A stretch of 64,000 nucleotides of DNA from Paraphysoderma sedebokerense (taxonomy: Eukaryota > Blastocladiomycota > Physodermatomycetes > Physodermatales > Physodermataceae), in assembly GCA_025602915.1 (NCBI GenBank), contig JAHLJZ010000070.1, forward strand, positions 57,378 to 121,377, written 5' to 3'. Both the position numbers and the translations under genes were made by a program. Positions 1 through 10,662 of the stretch are shown here, piece by piece; position 1 is the stretch's first letter; each line of letters begins with the position of its first letter. The notes below the pieces were generated by a model. That model made no database searches, was not told the origin of the DNA, and saw only the letters and a program-made list of their open reading frames with translations.

Positions 1-2092
1 GGTCGAATGCATGACAAACGCGGGTGGTTGAACATTGCACTAAAAGCCATGGATAGGTCAGATCTATACGATTTTATGAGACTGTGAATAATGAAGATAA
101 CATACTCTTAATAGCACTAAGGAAAGTAGGAACTTGATCAAGGTAATAACCGTAAGTCTCTGGCACAAGACTCGAATAATCGGCTAGGGCCTTGAATTAC
201 CACAGTCAACACTCCAGTACGAAAGGAAAGTTAGCTGAAAGAAATATCCGTACCCTTTTAATAGGACAAGTGAACATAACGTCAGTCGCCATTTCCATGG
301 TTCTGTCAATAATGTCATCCTTATGGTTCTTAATATCGTATAGTTCTTGGATCTAAACCAGTTTCGGTTGTTAACAATATCAATGATAGCATCATAAGAA
401 TGAAATTACGAAATACTCACTGTTGAACTATAATTTTTGGTGAACACGAAATCGAGTAATCTTGGAACTCCAACCTTTTGAATGATCTCTTTTAAGTCGA
501 ACAGCGGATTCTTCGGAATGAAATCGACAAAATTGAATACACTGGCAAGATGAATTTCATCCCTATAGATAATCGTATGATTAGCTATCGTTGAAGTACC
601 AAAGCTGGTAAACCGGCTAAGAACCATTCGTACCTTAGATTACCCATGACGAGAGGAACTTTCAATTGTACTTTTTTTTGCATAATCAGTGATAACGGGT
701 TGTCGACAATATCGACGCCGTCCACGGTCGGTTGCCACTAAGAAGTACCGGATGTCAAAAAGCAAGCACACAGTAATGAAATGAACTGGACGCATACCGG
801 CAATGCCCACTGCAAAGGACGGCTTGACCCTGTGAGGTAGTAGAATTTGAGAGAGCTAAACACCAAGAATTTCAAAGGATGAACAGAAGTCAAGCAGTTG
901 ATGTCGTTCACGTCACATCCAACAGCTAAAAATAGGGCAACATTTCGATATTTAGGAGGAGATTCATCTGATGTTGACATACAATTGCGACTTACACTTT
1001 GCAGCTTCAGCTGCAATTTCCTTGGCTCTATCTTCACTCCAATTGTCCAAAGCGATCGGTGGACTCATAACAATGGCTCGTTTGACGAAATTTGGTTTGG
1101 TTGTAGGGGAGGTTAAGTGAGCCAAAACAGAGTAAGCGCCAGCTGATTGACCCATCAATGTCACTTCGTCAGGGTTACCACCGAAACTTGCCGCAACTTT
1201 CTTTACAAATTCGATAGCAGCTCTTTGATCGTGGAAAAATAAGTTGGGGGCACCACCAGGGACAGTCATGTGGCCAAAAAGATGCAGACGATAATTGACG
1301 GTGACAACAATCACATCTTTTGCACCTACTATGTCGTCACCATTATATAGACCATTCTGGTTTCCAGAACCTATGTTGTGGTGGAAAGTCAGTTCTGATA
1401 TGCGAATGTTGGACTCGGGATAAAAATGTCGCACCTAAGATGTAGGCGCCACCATGCAGGAAAACGATAATCGGGAGTTTTCGGCCACTTTGAAGAGAGT
1501 GTCGAGCGGCAGGGGGTGCAAAAATATTCACGTATAAACAATCTTCAGACCAGATCTCTGGACCAATTTGGGGACAAGCTTTTGAATAGGTAGTAGCAGA
1601 TCGAACACCGAGCCAGGGTTGAAGGGGTTGGCCTTTTTGGAAGCGTTTTGGTGGATTCACATAAGGAACACTAAACCGCGGATATGAAGATGTGAAGAGG
1701 AAAATAAAATTAGAGGCAGTCGCAGAGGTTGAATGAATCCGGGAGTATTGAATGACTTACCCGACCCACGCACGAGTGTACTTTGAGTCGTCGTCCCAAG
1801 GGTTAAGTCGTTTCCACCAAGGTTTTTGTATAAAACCCTTCAAGGGTCCAAATGGTGTCTTCGCTATTAAGGGGTCTTTAACATAATCACGTTAACATAG
1901 GATGTTCTTCTTGGTACTCGACTATCCCGACTCCTGAGTCAGATGAGAAGTAATTCACAATTTACCATGTTGGATTTGTTCAACGTCAGGTGTGACTGGG
2001 GCGGCATTAGAAACTGTGATCGATAGAGCGACCAAACCCGCAAGAACCAAGACCCATTTACTCGTCGAATAAGTCGAATTTGATGTAGTCAT
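1..2092 (-). CDS. Secreted type-B carboxylesterase/lipase (3' end cut by window)
   Basis: This is an alpha/beta-hydrolase of the type-B carboxylesterase family, expected to cleave carboxylic esters outside the cell. The ATG at 2092 opens a signal peptide (hydrophobic core VLVLAGLVALSITV, likely cut after SNA). Family landmarks follow in order: VPYVNPPKRF, SEDCLYVNIF, oxyanion-hole HGG, nucleophile elbow GQSAG near 1150, the acid region GNLRDE rebuilt across an intron near 570-630, and a candidate catalytic His in RVCHAFD at the left edge. At least nine short introns are needed. One is 1434-1371 (branch CTGAC, acceptor ATAG) and another is 995-926. The last 50-100 residues lie outside the window. 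An apparent frame change near 600 disappears when a 62-nt GTACGA..CTATAG intron is removed. The family is certain; the natural substrate is unknown. Confidence 0.88.
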
Positions 2093-3033
2093 TCTTTACG
2101 AAAGTCCTATGTATCCAGCACGATTAGATTAGATGAGCTTACTATGCAGCACTTTTTAATCGAAAGGAAGCGCTGGTCTGTACCACTGAGATATATATAT
2201 TCCTATTTCCAATCGGTCGGAATTAAAACTGAACAGAATTACCCCGCAATCCTGGGAATTCGTCATGCATCAAATAAAAGACTGCAGAAAAAGAAACCGA
2301 AAATATTGTTTAATTTTTGCAGACCGTAGTTTCCTACGGCGATGGTCAGCGCCGAAAATATTGACGATCTTGGATAAACTGTTGACAACACTATATTCGC
2401 TTGATTTAGTTTTCCGACCTCGTAATTAGAATAGATAGCTGAAGAAGCAAGTCGAAGAACCATGGCATGAGGTATGCCTGAAACAATGGGCCAAGATAGA
2501 CAAAGAATGCCGACTCGGATACGAGCGCGGTTGAATGCTCCCTCGACGGCGTGTTCTTGGCAACGCGAATGGGCGAGCGATGCCGCCAGATGTGGGGCAA
2601 CAATGGTGATTTAAGGGAAGGTTGCATGTCGCTATTAAATTCCTCTTTGCGATAAAATGTATCACGTAATCCATGAGTTTGATCCGACCTCTTGGGAACT
2701 TCATTCAAAATTTCAGCAATGGGTAGGAATTCCATCTGATCTGTCCATGTTGAGGTACCATCATGCAGGATGCTGCATGGGGGCGAAACTAAGTCAACAG
2801 CGGAAAATAGTTCTTCCCCCACAAATTGGAATCAAAAAGTATTCTCTGACTTCATTATTCAAAGACTTCTTAATGTCATACATATATATTGGGATAAAAT
2901 ATACACAAGTGCTACAGACTTCTGCTAGGATACAACACGCCATTCTCCTGCCACAGCACAAGGCACTGTATTTTCTCTTTAGTTAAAAGTGAAGGATTGT
3001 ATCGAACATTATCAATATAAACCACACTATGGC
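2093..3033. other. Intergenic, no supported gene
   Basis: This stretch lies between the esterase start and the DUF952 gene stop. It has several overlapping open frames of 60-140 codons on both strands, the longest at 2406-2822 on the minus strand. None shows a recognisable domain, a consistent splice pattern or a compositional bias. It probably holds the esterase promoter, which would lie just right of 2092, and the 3' UTR of the DUF952 gene. Confidence 0.5.
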
Positions 3034-3959
3034 TTAAGCCATGTACTTCTCCATTCCCTTCACTGAAACAAACTTCTCCCCATCCTTAACCAATGTCAAT
3101 TTATCAACGACCGCGTCCATTGAAAGTTCACCATAAAGGTGAGGGAAATAAACGATTTCCTTTGAGCCTTTGTGCTTGGATTCTTTATCCTTTGAATCCT
3201 TATCCTTTGATTCCTTATGTTTACCTTCCTTGTCTTTTGATTCCTTATCCTTTGATTCTTTATGTTTCCCTTCCTTGTCTTTTGATTCCTTATCTTTAGA
3301 CTCCTTTTCGCTTTTACCTTCTTTGTGTTTGTCTTTTTCTCCTTCTTTGGTTTTTTCCTACCCGATACGAATGTGTGAATAAAATATGAATAGGGCCAAT
3401 CCATCGCGAAAATGGGACTTCGGACAGAATCAAGTTACCTTAGACTCCTTATCTTTGGATTCTTTATCCTTTTTGCCTTCTTCCTTGTGTTTATCCTTTT
3501 CCCCATCCTAAACATAAATACAAAACCTTTGATATCAGTAATCACAATCCAGCAAGTCTCACAGCACAATAAACGTTAGGAAATGTGGACAGCACAGACC
3601 TTTACTTTTTCGTCTTTATGCTTTTCATCTTTGCCTTTATCTTTGCTTTTACCCTCTTTATCTTTACTCTTATCCTTTTCCTTGCTGAAATCAATTTCAA
3701 CTTTATCGTACTGTAATTTGTCGCCATGTTTCTTGATCACTTCAGTGTCAACCACCAAAACAACCAAATCTTCTACCTTTTCTTTTTTGTAGAATCTATT
3801 AGCTGTATTGATAACTTGGTTGGGTGGAGAGAAGTGAATGAAATTCTCTTGTTTGAGTGAAGGATGGGCATATTTCGCGGGCGGTGCGGGGACGGAAGAG
3901 TGGTGGGTGATATGGAAAATGTATCTGGTGGGAGTGTAGGTAGCTTCTTCGCCGGGCAT
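3034..3959 (-). CDS. DUF952 protein with a Lys/Glu/Ser repeat inserted in the domain
   Basis: The N-terminal exon (ATG at 3959) carries the first half of a DUF952 domain: YIFHITHHS, then ENFIHFSPPNQV and ANRFYKK, then a strand ending in VVLVVDTEVIKK. The C-terminal end (VYFPHLYGELSMDAVV, stop 3034-3036) matches the closing part of the same domain. Between them, exons 1-3 encode a long charged repeat built on KDKESK, KHKESK and KDKEGK units. Two introns fit (near 3600-3510 and 3440-3360). DUF952 proteins are usually about 110-residue single domains of unknown function; a relation to ADP-ribosyltransferase-like folds has been suggested, and I recall this only loosely. The insertion is unusual because it sits inside the globular domain, not at an end. 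I assign no function. Confidence 0.75.
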
Positions 3960-4574
3960 CTTGTTGCTTATTAGACTTGAGATAGTGGTTCAAAATGAAG
4001 TTGGATAAGGTCGTAAAATTAGATTTTCAGGAATGGTAAGGAATGGTGTAATGAAGATGAACTTCTTGCTCCCTTTTTAAAACTCTTCTGGGGCTTTGCC
4101 CTTGGGCCTTGACCCAGTTCACGAGTTCACGACTTTCGCTCCACGTCATCGCATCAATAATGAAGAATGCTCAATTGTATCCCGTCGCAGTCATCCACGG
4201 GATCCACCACTTGAAGATGAGGAGACAAACTGCTGAGCTTCCTTTCTTCCGGAATTCGGAAATTTGATTCCAGAACTTCCAAAAGAAGGAATACTGATTA
4301 TACTGAAACTGAAAGTATGCTGAAGTCTGAACAGTTGCACACTGCTGAGTGAGAAGAATTCAACACATTGCTGATTGTTAAATGCAATGAATTTATGAGC
4401 GATGATGCTCATAATCCCCCCGATGACAGTAACTGCACGAATGTACATATTGCGGGCAACTCATAGCTAATTAAGAAAACGAACTATATTTCAACCAATT
4501 ATTTTTTCCGTTCAAATACAAAATATTCATTCTGATCTTCATACACCATCCCATAATTTATCCAAATCAATCAG
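3960..4574. other. Intergenic region
   Basis: This holds the upstream region of the DUF952 gene (right of 3959) and the 3' flank of the aminotransferase gene. A minus-strand open frame at 4191-4448 has no recognisable domain and ends in a Ser/Gly stretch. No RNA gene or repeat was recognised. Confidence 0.5.
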
Positions 4575-6396
4575 TTAAAGTTTAACTCCACAATCTTTCA
4601 ACGCCATTTCCAAGACTCTAACTGTCTTTTCGACATACCCTCTGTCCCATTCAGTCACACTTAAACCCATGTGACCAACTCTAAAATAAGTGGCAGCAAT
4701 TTGAGGGTGTAAACCTCCGGCGACAATTACACCGTTTGCCGTCAGTTTCGGAAGTAACTGAGCAGCGGTGATGGTGGGTGGGTAGTAAATAGCTGTGAGA
4801 GTGTTGGCGGCAAGGTTGTTTTGGGGAACCTATAGTATTGAAAAATGAAATCGAATTAAGTTATAAAGAACAAGTATGATCACTAAAGGTTGATGGAAAT
4901 CAATGTCTATGAAGCCAATAAAAGTAACACACCAATTTTAAACCCCAACTGGCAACTTTACTTTTCACGAAATCAGACGCCTTTTTGTGTTGAATGAATC
5001 TGTCAGAGAGGGGAACAGATGTAATTTGTACTAACGATTTATGCAGTGCCATGATGAGCTGAACAGCGGGTGTAGCGAAGTAAGAAGGAGAGCGTTTTTC
5101 GTAAGCATTCATGATAGGGAGCCTATATTAATCATTAAACGCCAAATTAGAGTTGACGGAGAAAAGTGACGAGAAGAGCAGAACGTACCATTTCACCCAT
5201 GAAGCATAGTAACTATTTGGAGGAACAGTACGACTCTTGAAAACGTTCATGGCACGATCGCTTGCCAAGAGAACACAGAGACCAGGAGGAGTTCCTATTC
5301 ACGGCAATAATGTACGACGAGTGAGAAATACGGAAACCAGCGGTAGACGGAGTAATGTCAATCCGTACCCAAAGCTTTTTGAGAAGCAGTCAAAACGACA
5401 TCAATATCCCATTCGTCCATTCTAATTTCTTCCCCGCCAACGCTGCAAACGCCATCTACAACAACTAATGTATCCTTGGATACTTTTCTCGAGATCTCTG
5501 CGATCTTTTTAATATCCATCAAAACACCAGTGGAGGTATCCACATGAGTGATAGTAACCGCTCTGTACTTTCCGCTTTTCAATTCATTTTCGATGGCTTC
5601 AAATGTCGGTGCTGAGCCGATGTCAGCCCGAAGATGAGTTACGTTAGCGCCATAAGTTGCCAAACATTCACCAAAACGGTCGCCGAAAAGACCAGTATTG
5701 ATAACAAGAACAGATTCGCCAGGTTGAATTAGATTACAAGCGACTTGATCCCATCCGAGAGTTCCGGAACCAGAAACGATGAAAGGTTGAGCGGTCTTCA
5801 TGAAGGTGTTAATATGCGTGAAGAGATATAATTGAATTATACGATGACGATGTGACATACTTTGGTCATTAATACGGTTCTCAACATTTCAATGCTTTCT
5901 CCAAACATGTTGATAAAGGCGGGATCAATGTGACTTGTGGCAGGGGCGGACATTGCCATCAAGACATCTTCATGAAACTCGACGGGACTATTCAAAAACA
6001 GCAATACAGAACAAAGACGTTAATCTCCTTTCTCATATTATAGCTCAAGTTCAAATTGCGCTATTTCAAACATCGGACGTTTAACGTCAATGTCAAGGCC
6101 TCCCCTCGTAATCTGGAATTATTGCCACCACTCTTAACATTGGACCAATTACGCCCATTTTTCCTGCGTCAATTAGTACAGATGAATATGAGTACATACC
6201 CCGGAATCATACATAATTTTCTGTCGTTACCATTAGCAGAACCAGTCATTTTAGCTGAATTTATTGAGAATAGTCTGTGAGAAGATACGGCGGGAGTAAA
6301 AGTGCGAGAATAAAATAAGTTATGATTGACTGTGAGACGACGAGAATGTCTGAGACAATTGATAAGGGAGTGAGAAAAGGAGGAAGAAAGGAGCAT
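4575..6396 (-). CDS. AGX1: Alanine/serine-glyoxylate aminotransferase (class V, PLP), dual-targeting candidate
   Basis: This PLP enzyme converts glyoxylate to glycine using alanine or serine as amino donor. Landmarks are: IPGPVEFHEDVL near the start, the SGSGTLGWDQ cofactor-binding loop, VDGVCSVGGE, the Schiff-base lysine in ASQKALGTPPG, and a C-terminal small domain ending CGVKL (stop 4575-4577). About four introns of 60-140 nt interrupt it; removing one joins KALG to TPPG. The start at 6396 gives an N-terminus rich in Arg, Ser, Leu and His with no acidic residues over about 48 residues, typical of a mitochondrial presequence. A second in-frame ATG at 6249 starts directly before the conserved core. 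The C-terminal VKL resembles a weak peroxisomal PTS1. A further upstream in-frame ATG at 6474 exists but adds acidic residues. Family assignment is firm; gene naming follows the yeast homologue. Confidence 0.87.
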
Positions 6397-6824
6397 GAAA
6401 TAGTTGGTTGAGATGAAGGTGCACCAAAAGTTTGTGTTTTCAGGGTAAATTTCCGTGATTGTTTGTGTGGCCAATCACAGAGTGGACTAGTACAAATACT
6501 AATCGATTCGGAGAGCTGATGCGAAACTACCAAAAGCTGAGGGAGAAGCTTCAATATATTTAAACATTAAAAAATCAGTTTTTGTATGCGAAAGAATAGG
6601 AAAGGTCGTAGAAAGAATAGAGCTACGAATCATCTTGCATCTTATGAATCGGCGAGTTCTTAGTCGGAATTAAAATTCGTTTTTCTGTGACGGGATCGGT
6701 TGAAAGTACTATCGTGCAAGCCCGCAGATTATCATCATATTATAAAAGTTATTGTATTACTAGATAACTGCGCTTAAAAATAATAAAAATTCAAATTATA
6801 TAAAGCAGGACAGAACTAGGAATA
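6397..6824. other. Intergenic region (aminotransferase promoter / JMJD7 3' flank)
   Basis: This 428-bp stretch separates two minus-strand genes. It carries the promoter of the aminotransferase on its left and the 3' UTR of the JmjC gene on its right, where the DNA is AT-rich (about 6720-6824). No other feature was seen. Confidence 0.5.
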
Positions 6825-8523
6825 TCAATATTTCCGTGCTTCAAGACTATTCCTAACGTTATCACCTATGGCCTTCATAAAATTGAAATAAGCGTACTTC
6901 CAATCAAATTGCATATCATACCAATAATTGACGGCAACAACAAACGGCAGTTTACTTTCCAAATGTTTCGAAACATTCTCTTTATTTTGGTTCATTTCCT
7001 CAGATGTGATATTCTGGAAACTTTTGTCCGGCAGACAATCAGAGAGTAACGAAGCAATGGGTGGTTCAGACTGAGTGACATGATGAAACCACATTGACGG
7101 CAGGTACAGCTGTTTCGGTGGCGATAGAATAGCTAATGTTAGATTGAAGTCAGAAATTCTAGAGGTCAATTAATAATCTACCATGTCCCCGGCATTTACA
7201 GTAACAGTTAATTTCTTTGATCGTTCGTTAAGGAGGTATTTATCGGAGTCAGGATGAAGAGGGTCGATCGGAATCCAGGGAGTAGATGGTGAGTCCAGTT
7301 GTGGAGTTACTTTAAATAATTGAGGTTTCGCAATCTTGGCATTGCCGTCGGTGAATGAAGTCTCAATGGGTTCGTACACTGCCGGAGTGTAACTTTGTTC
7401 TAGTGAGGGCGAGAAATGGAGTGGAACAAGGTAACTGTGAGATGACGAAACGAAAAGGGAAATGGCAACAAAGCAATGAACTACCATATAGGGTATGGCA
7501 TTCAGTCGGGGGATATAACGTAAATGTCTTAGAACCCGATATAACGACATAGAGGTTCTCGTAATTATCCTTGTGTAGAGAAGTAATTGACGTCGATTCG
7601 CCTATCCACAAATTAACTGCGTCTGGAGGGTATCCTAAACCAATAATCAGTATCAATAATTTGATCAGTACAAAACCAAAGCTCAAAAGACTCAACAAAC
7701 CCAGGGCTTCGGTTGCAAAGTCTATGTCATACGGGACATCGCCTGTTTCTAACAAATCTCTAAATTCAGACATCAGGTTTCCATTCTGTAATTGCACATA
7801 ATGCACTCCGTTGCCTGTGGAATTCATAGATTTCAACACCGGTGGATCCGAATCATCAACGTACAAATTCCGTTGATCAGGTGGAATCAAATGCCGCGAA
7901 GAGGCAGAGACAGGAGATGCTGCGAATTGATTATCTATGACATTCGCTTTTAAGGTATCCAGAGTTTCGTTGAATGATTGATGTTTCTCATGTGGTTGTA
8001 CAAAATATTTGTCGTCCAGAACAGCATCTGCGTAACTGTTTCATGAAAAAAGAAAGTACGTCATTTCTGCAAATCTCTCCATGATTGACGATGGGCAAAA
8101 AAGAGGAACACTGAAAGAGGAGGCATACCCATTGGGAGTTACAGCCACTGTCACATTTTTCGTTCCCATCACTTCACGGAGGTATTTTATATTCCAACAT
8201 TTAAATGCTGGCCAGGATTTTGCAGCATCTTGATAGTTTCAACTCTAGTTAAGTTCCCTGCCAGTGCGTCGATGAAGTAAAAAGTCGTACTTTTAATCAG
8301 CACTGGTCTGTTGCTTGAGACGAGACGGTAAAATTCCAATGGTGTCGGGGGAGACTCTAAGACTTGAACGAAGCTGCCAAAGCAAAGATCTATTCTAGTG
8401 TATCAGAGTGAGTCGGGATGGTTGCAGAGCGAGGCAAAGATTAATGGAAAGATCAAATGCACCTTTAGCTTCATCTGATAATTTCTGCAAGGCCTTAAGA
8501 TTGTGAGATAAGGAAGAAATCAT
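6825..8523 (-). CDS. JMJD7: JMJD7-like JmjC/cupin-8 oxygenase
   Basis: This is a 2-oxoglutarate/Fe(II) oxygenase of the JMJD7 family, which in animals is a (3S)-lysyl hydroxylase of DRG GTPases and has also been reported as a peptidase. From the ATG at 8523, conserved blocks are: NRPVLIK, the segment around [42 protein letters not shown], the iron-binding HxD in [38 protein letters not shown] (second iron His) and [20 protein letters not shown]. The stop is at 6825-6827. About six introns occur; one inside [10 protein letters not shown] is in frame without a stop, so intron retention there would not truncate the protein. An extra segment of about 50 polar residues lies between the second iron His and VAVNYWYDM, where animal homologues run on directly. 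The exon join after LYPPTE is uncertain. Confidence 0.85.
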
Positions 8524-8752
8524 TTTTACAGCTTCTCATTCAAAAAAATTATAGTATTCGGCCTTCTGCTCTGTCCCAGTTGGAGGAACTTGCAAATTTC
8601 GGCCACAGTTCAAGAGGGATTAAAAAAAATGTTGGAAGGTGTTTATTAATTATTCAAAGCTCCCATCACAAAAGCACTGGATATGGATACGAAAACATCA
8701 TTTAACGTTTTAAATGTCTAATACTATCTACAATCAGGGTTCAAATCCATGT

Positions 8753-9395
8753 TCAATAAAAGGCCAGTGCACCCAAAACAGCAGCCAAGGCAAATGGAGC
8801 AGAGTTGCGTTCTCCAGCATTAGCTTTACCAGAGTCTTTGGAGTCTTTGTCAACGTTGGCCGTAGGGCTGGCAGTAGGTGCGGAGGTTTTGGCACCAGCT
8901 GTGGTGCTTGTAGTGGTAGGCTTGGTTACAGCACCGCAATACGATGTTCTTTCGTTTTCGTAGGCTTTCTTGGAATTTTGAGCGGTCGCGGAATCAGGAC
9001 ATTGATCAAAACACTGAACAGAAATCAGTCAGTTAAAGTGGTCGCGCTGCAATAGAGAAGCAAAAAGTATCTCAATAACATACTCTTATTAATTCAATGG
9101 AAGTGTCACATAAACACTGATACCAGGCGTTGGAGTCGGATCCTGGGACGGGCTGTTGGCAGCGGGAACGAGCGTCTTGGCCAATGGACCTACGATAGCA
9201 AATAAAGTATGAGCATCATTCTCAAGTTTCCAGTTCAATGAAATCAATTTATTTAACATACCAGCAGCTTCTGAAAACATTTTGAGCTGCGCAACCGTCA
9301 ATGGCGGGCTGGCCAAGTGGAGTGCGGTCAACGACTTGTGCGTTGGAGGAGATAGAAAGGGCAGCGACCAGGGCGAAGGCAGTAAGGGATTTCAT
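8753..9395 (-). CDS. Small secreted 8-cysteine protein, GPI-anchor candidate
   Basis: The ATG at 9395 opens a signal peptide (SLTAFALVAALSISSNA), followed by a domain with eight cysteines spaced C-x8-C-x10-C ... CLC ... C-x3-C ... C. It includes the block WYQCLCDTSIELIR. A Thr/Ser/Ala-rich stalk follows, and the protein ends in a hydrophobic tail (APFALAAVLGALAFY, stop 8753-8755) suited to GPI-anchor addition. Two introns fit exactly: GTATGTTAAA..ATCGTAG after the second Cys and GTATGTTATT..TTCAG before CFDQC. The layout resembles fungal surface proteins. The cysteine pattern is CFEM-like but the first spacing is longer than in typical CFEM domains, so I do not call it CFEM. Expected location is the cell wall or plasma-membrane outer face; its function is unknown. 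Confidence 0.75.
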
Positions 9396-10662
9396 GTTCA
9401 AAATATTTGCGAGTAGATGATGCAAGTGGGTTGATAGTAGACCGAGAGAGAATTTATAGACCGGCAGGAGAAGGGTTTTGAATATTGACAAGCGGGATTG
9501 GTGGGACAAGGAAGATTGGTACGGAGCTTGTCGAATCAAATTTCGAGTTGAGAAAAGTTGCTATTATTTCGTGTTTCTATTTTCAGAAAAGTTTCTCAAA
9601 TTGTGCTCAAATCTTGCGGCATTGTTGTTGCAGACAAAGTTAGTTTGCATTGCCATACTAATCTCGAATTTGATTTCATTCTCAGTGGTGTTTCCATTAT
9701 TTTCTGCGCAGCAGAAGGAAAATGTCAATTGATGAGCGATACCACGATGCAATGGCATATGGAAGTTACATGAAACGGAAGGAAATACAGAAATGTTACC
9801 GGGCAGTAGATGAGCTATTGCAAAGTTGAATACGGCTTACCATACAGTGAACATTCACGGCTCTTAGGTTGTTTCACGTAGTTACACTGGTAATTATGCA
9901 GCAAAAATGAATATTTCCTCCTTTCGTCTTATTCCAGTATTCTACTTCAACCTTTCTATTCTACTCCCGTCTCAAAGGGACAAATCTGTCCTTTGGAACT
10001 CTATATTTTTACTTCATCCACCCATTGTTCCTTGACGACCAGTTGATTACCTGTATTACCATTTTTATACTGCACTTCTCATCCTTCGCGCCTGGTATTC
10101 AGGCTCTTTAAAAAGCTCAAAGTTTTAGCTGAAAGGTACAGGGAGTAAGAATTAAGAGTTCTAGGGAGTCAGAAAAGAGTCCAAGCAATAATGAACGAAA
10201 TGTATCAATACTAATTGACTAAACGAACCTAAGTATTAACATTATCTTACTAGCCTTTGGTTAACTTTGATGGGGTTTAACATTAATTTTGTCCGTATTG
10301 TAGCAATAATACCGCAAAAAAGCTTTCTGCTCCAGTAAGATCAGATGTGCATATAGGTTACAGGCATTATTACATGATTATGGGCACACCACACCGCTAT
10401 GAATCAATATTATTCATGCTCTAAGAATATATGCAATAATTGATTCCCCCTGTAACCTGAGTTATAGTATTTAAGCAAAAGAATTTAGCAATCTTCATTA
10501 GTCCTAATTTTTTTTTTCGCACAATTCTAGTTTTAAACGTGCGACCGAACACGGTTCAGCAGCCCGCTTTTACTTGCCTTCCTTCCGGCCTTCTATTCTT
10601 GTTTCTTCTCTAAAAGACATTCAAAAGCACAGCTCTATTCTTACAGACCCAGTTACACAACC
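9396..10662. other. Divergent intergenic region
   Basis: This 1.27-kb stretch lies between the divergent starts of the GPI-type protein (9395, minus) and the BTB gene (10663, plus), so it should contain both promoters. Three overlapping frames of 64-84 codons at 9478-9773 show no domain. The rest is AT-rich without repeats that I could recognise. A CT-rich stretch at about 10560-10610 precedes the BTB start. Confidence 0.5.

Noticed and set aside
560-660. Apparent frameshift in the carboxylesterase
   Set aside because: Removing a 62-nt intron (GTACGA..CTATAG) joins MGNL to RDEIHLASVF in phase and restores the conserved acid region, so no frameshift is needed.
2406-2822. 138-codon minus-strand open frame
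   Set aside because: It has no recognisable domain, overlaps another frame of similar length, and has no splice pattern or codon signal that I could support.
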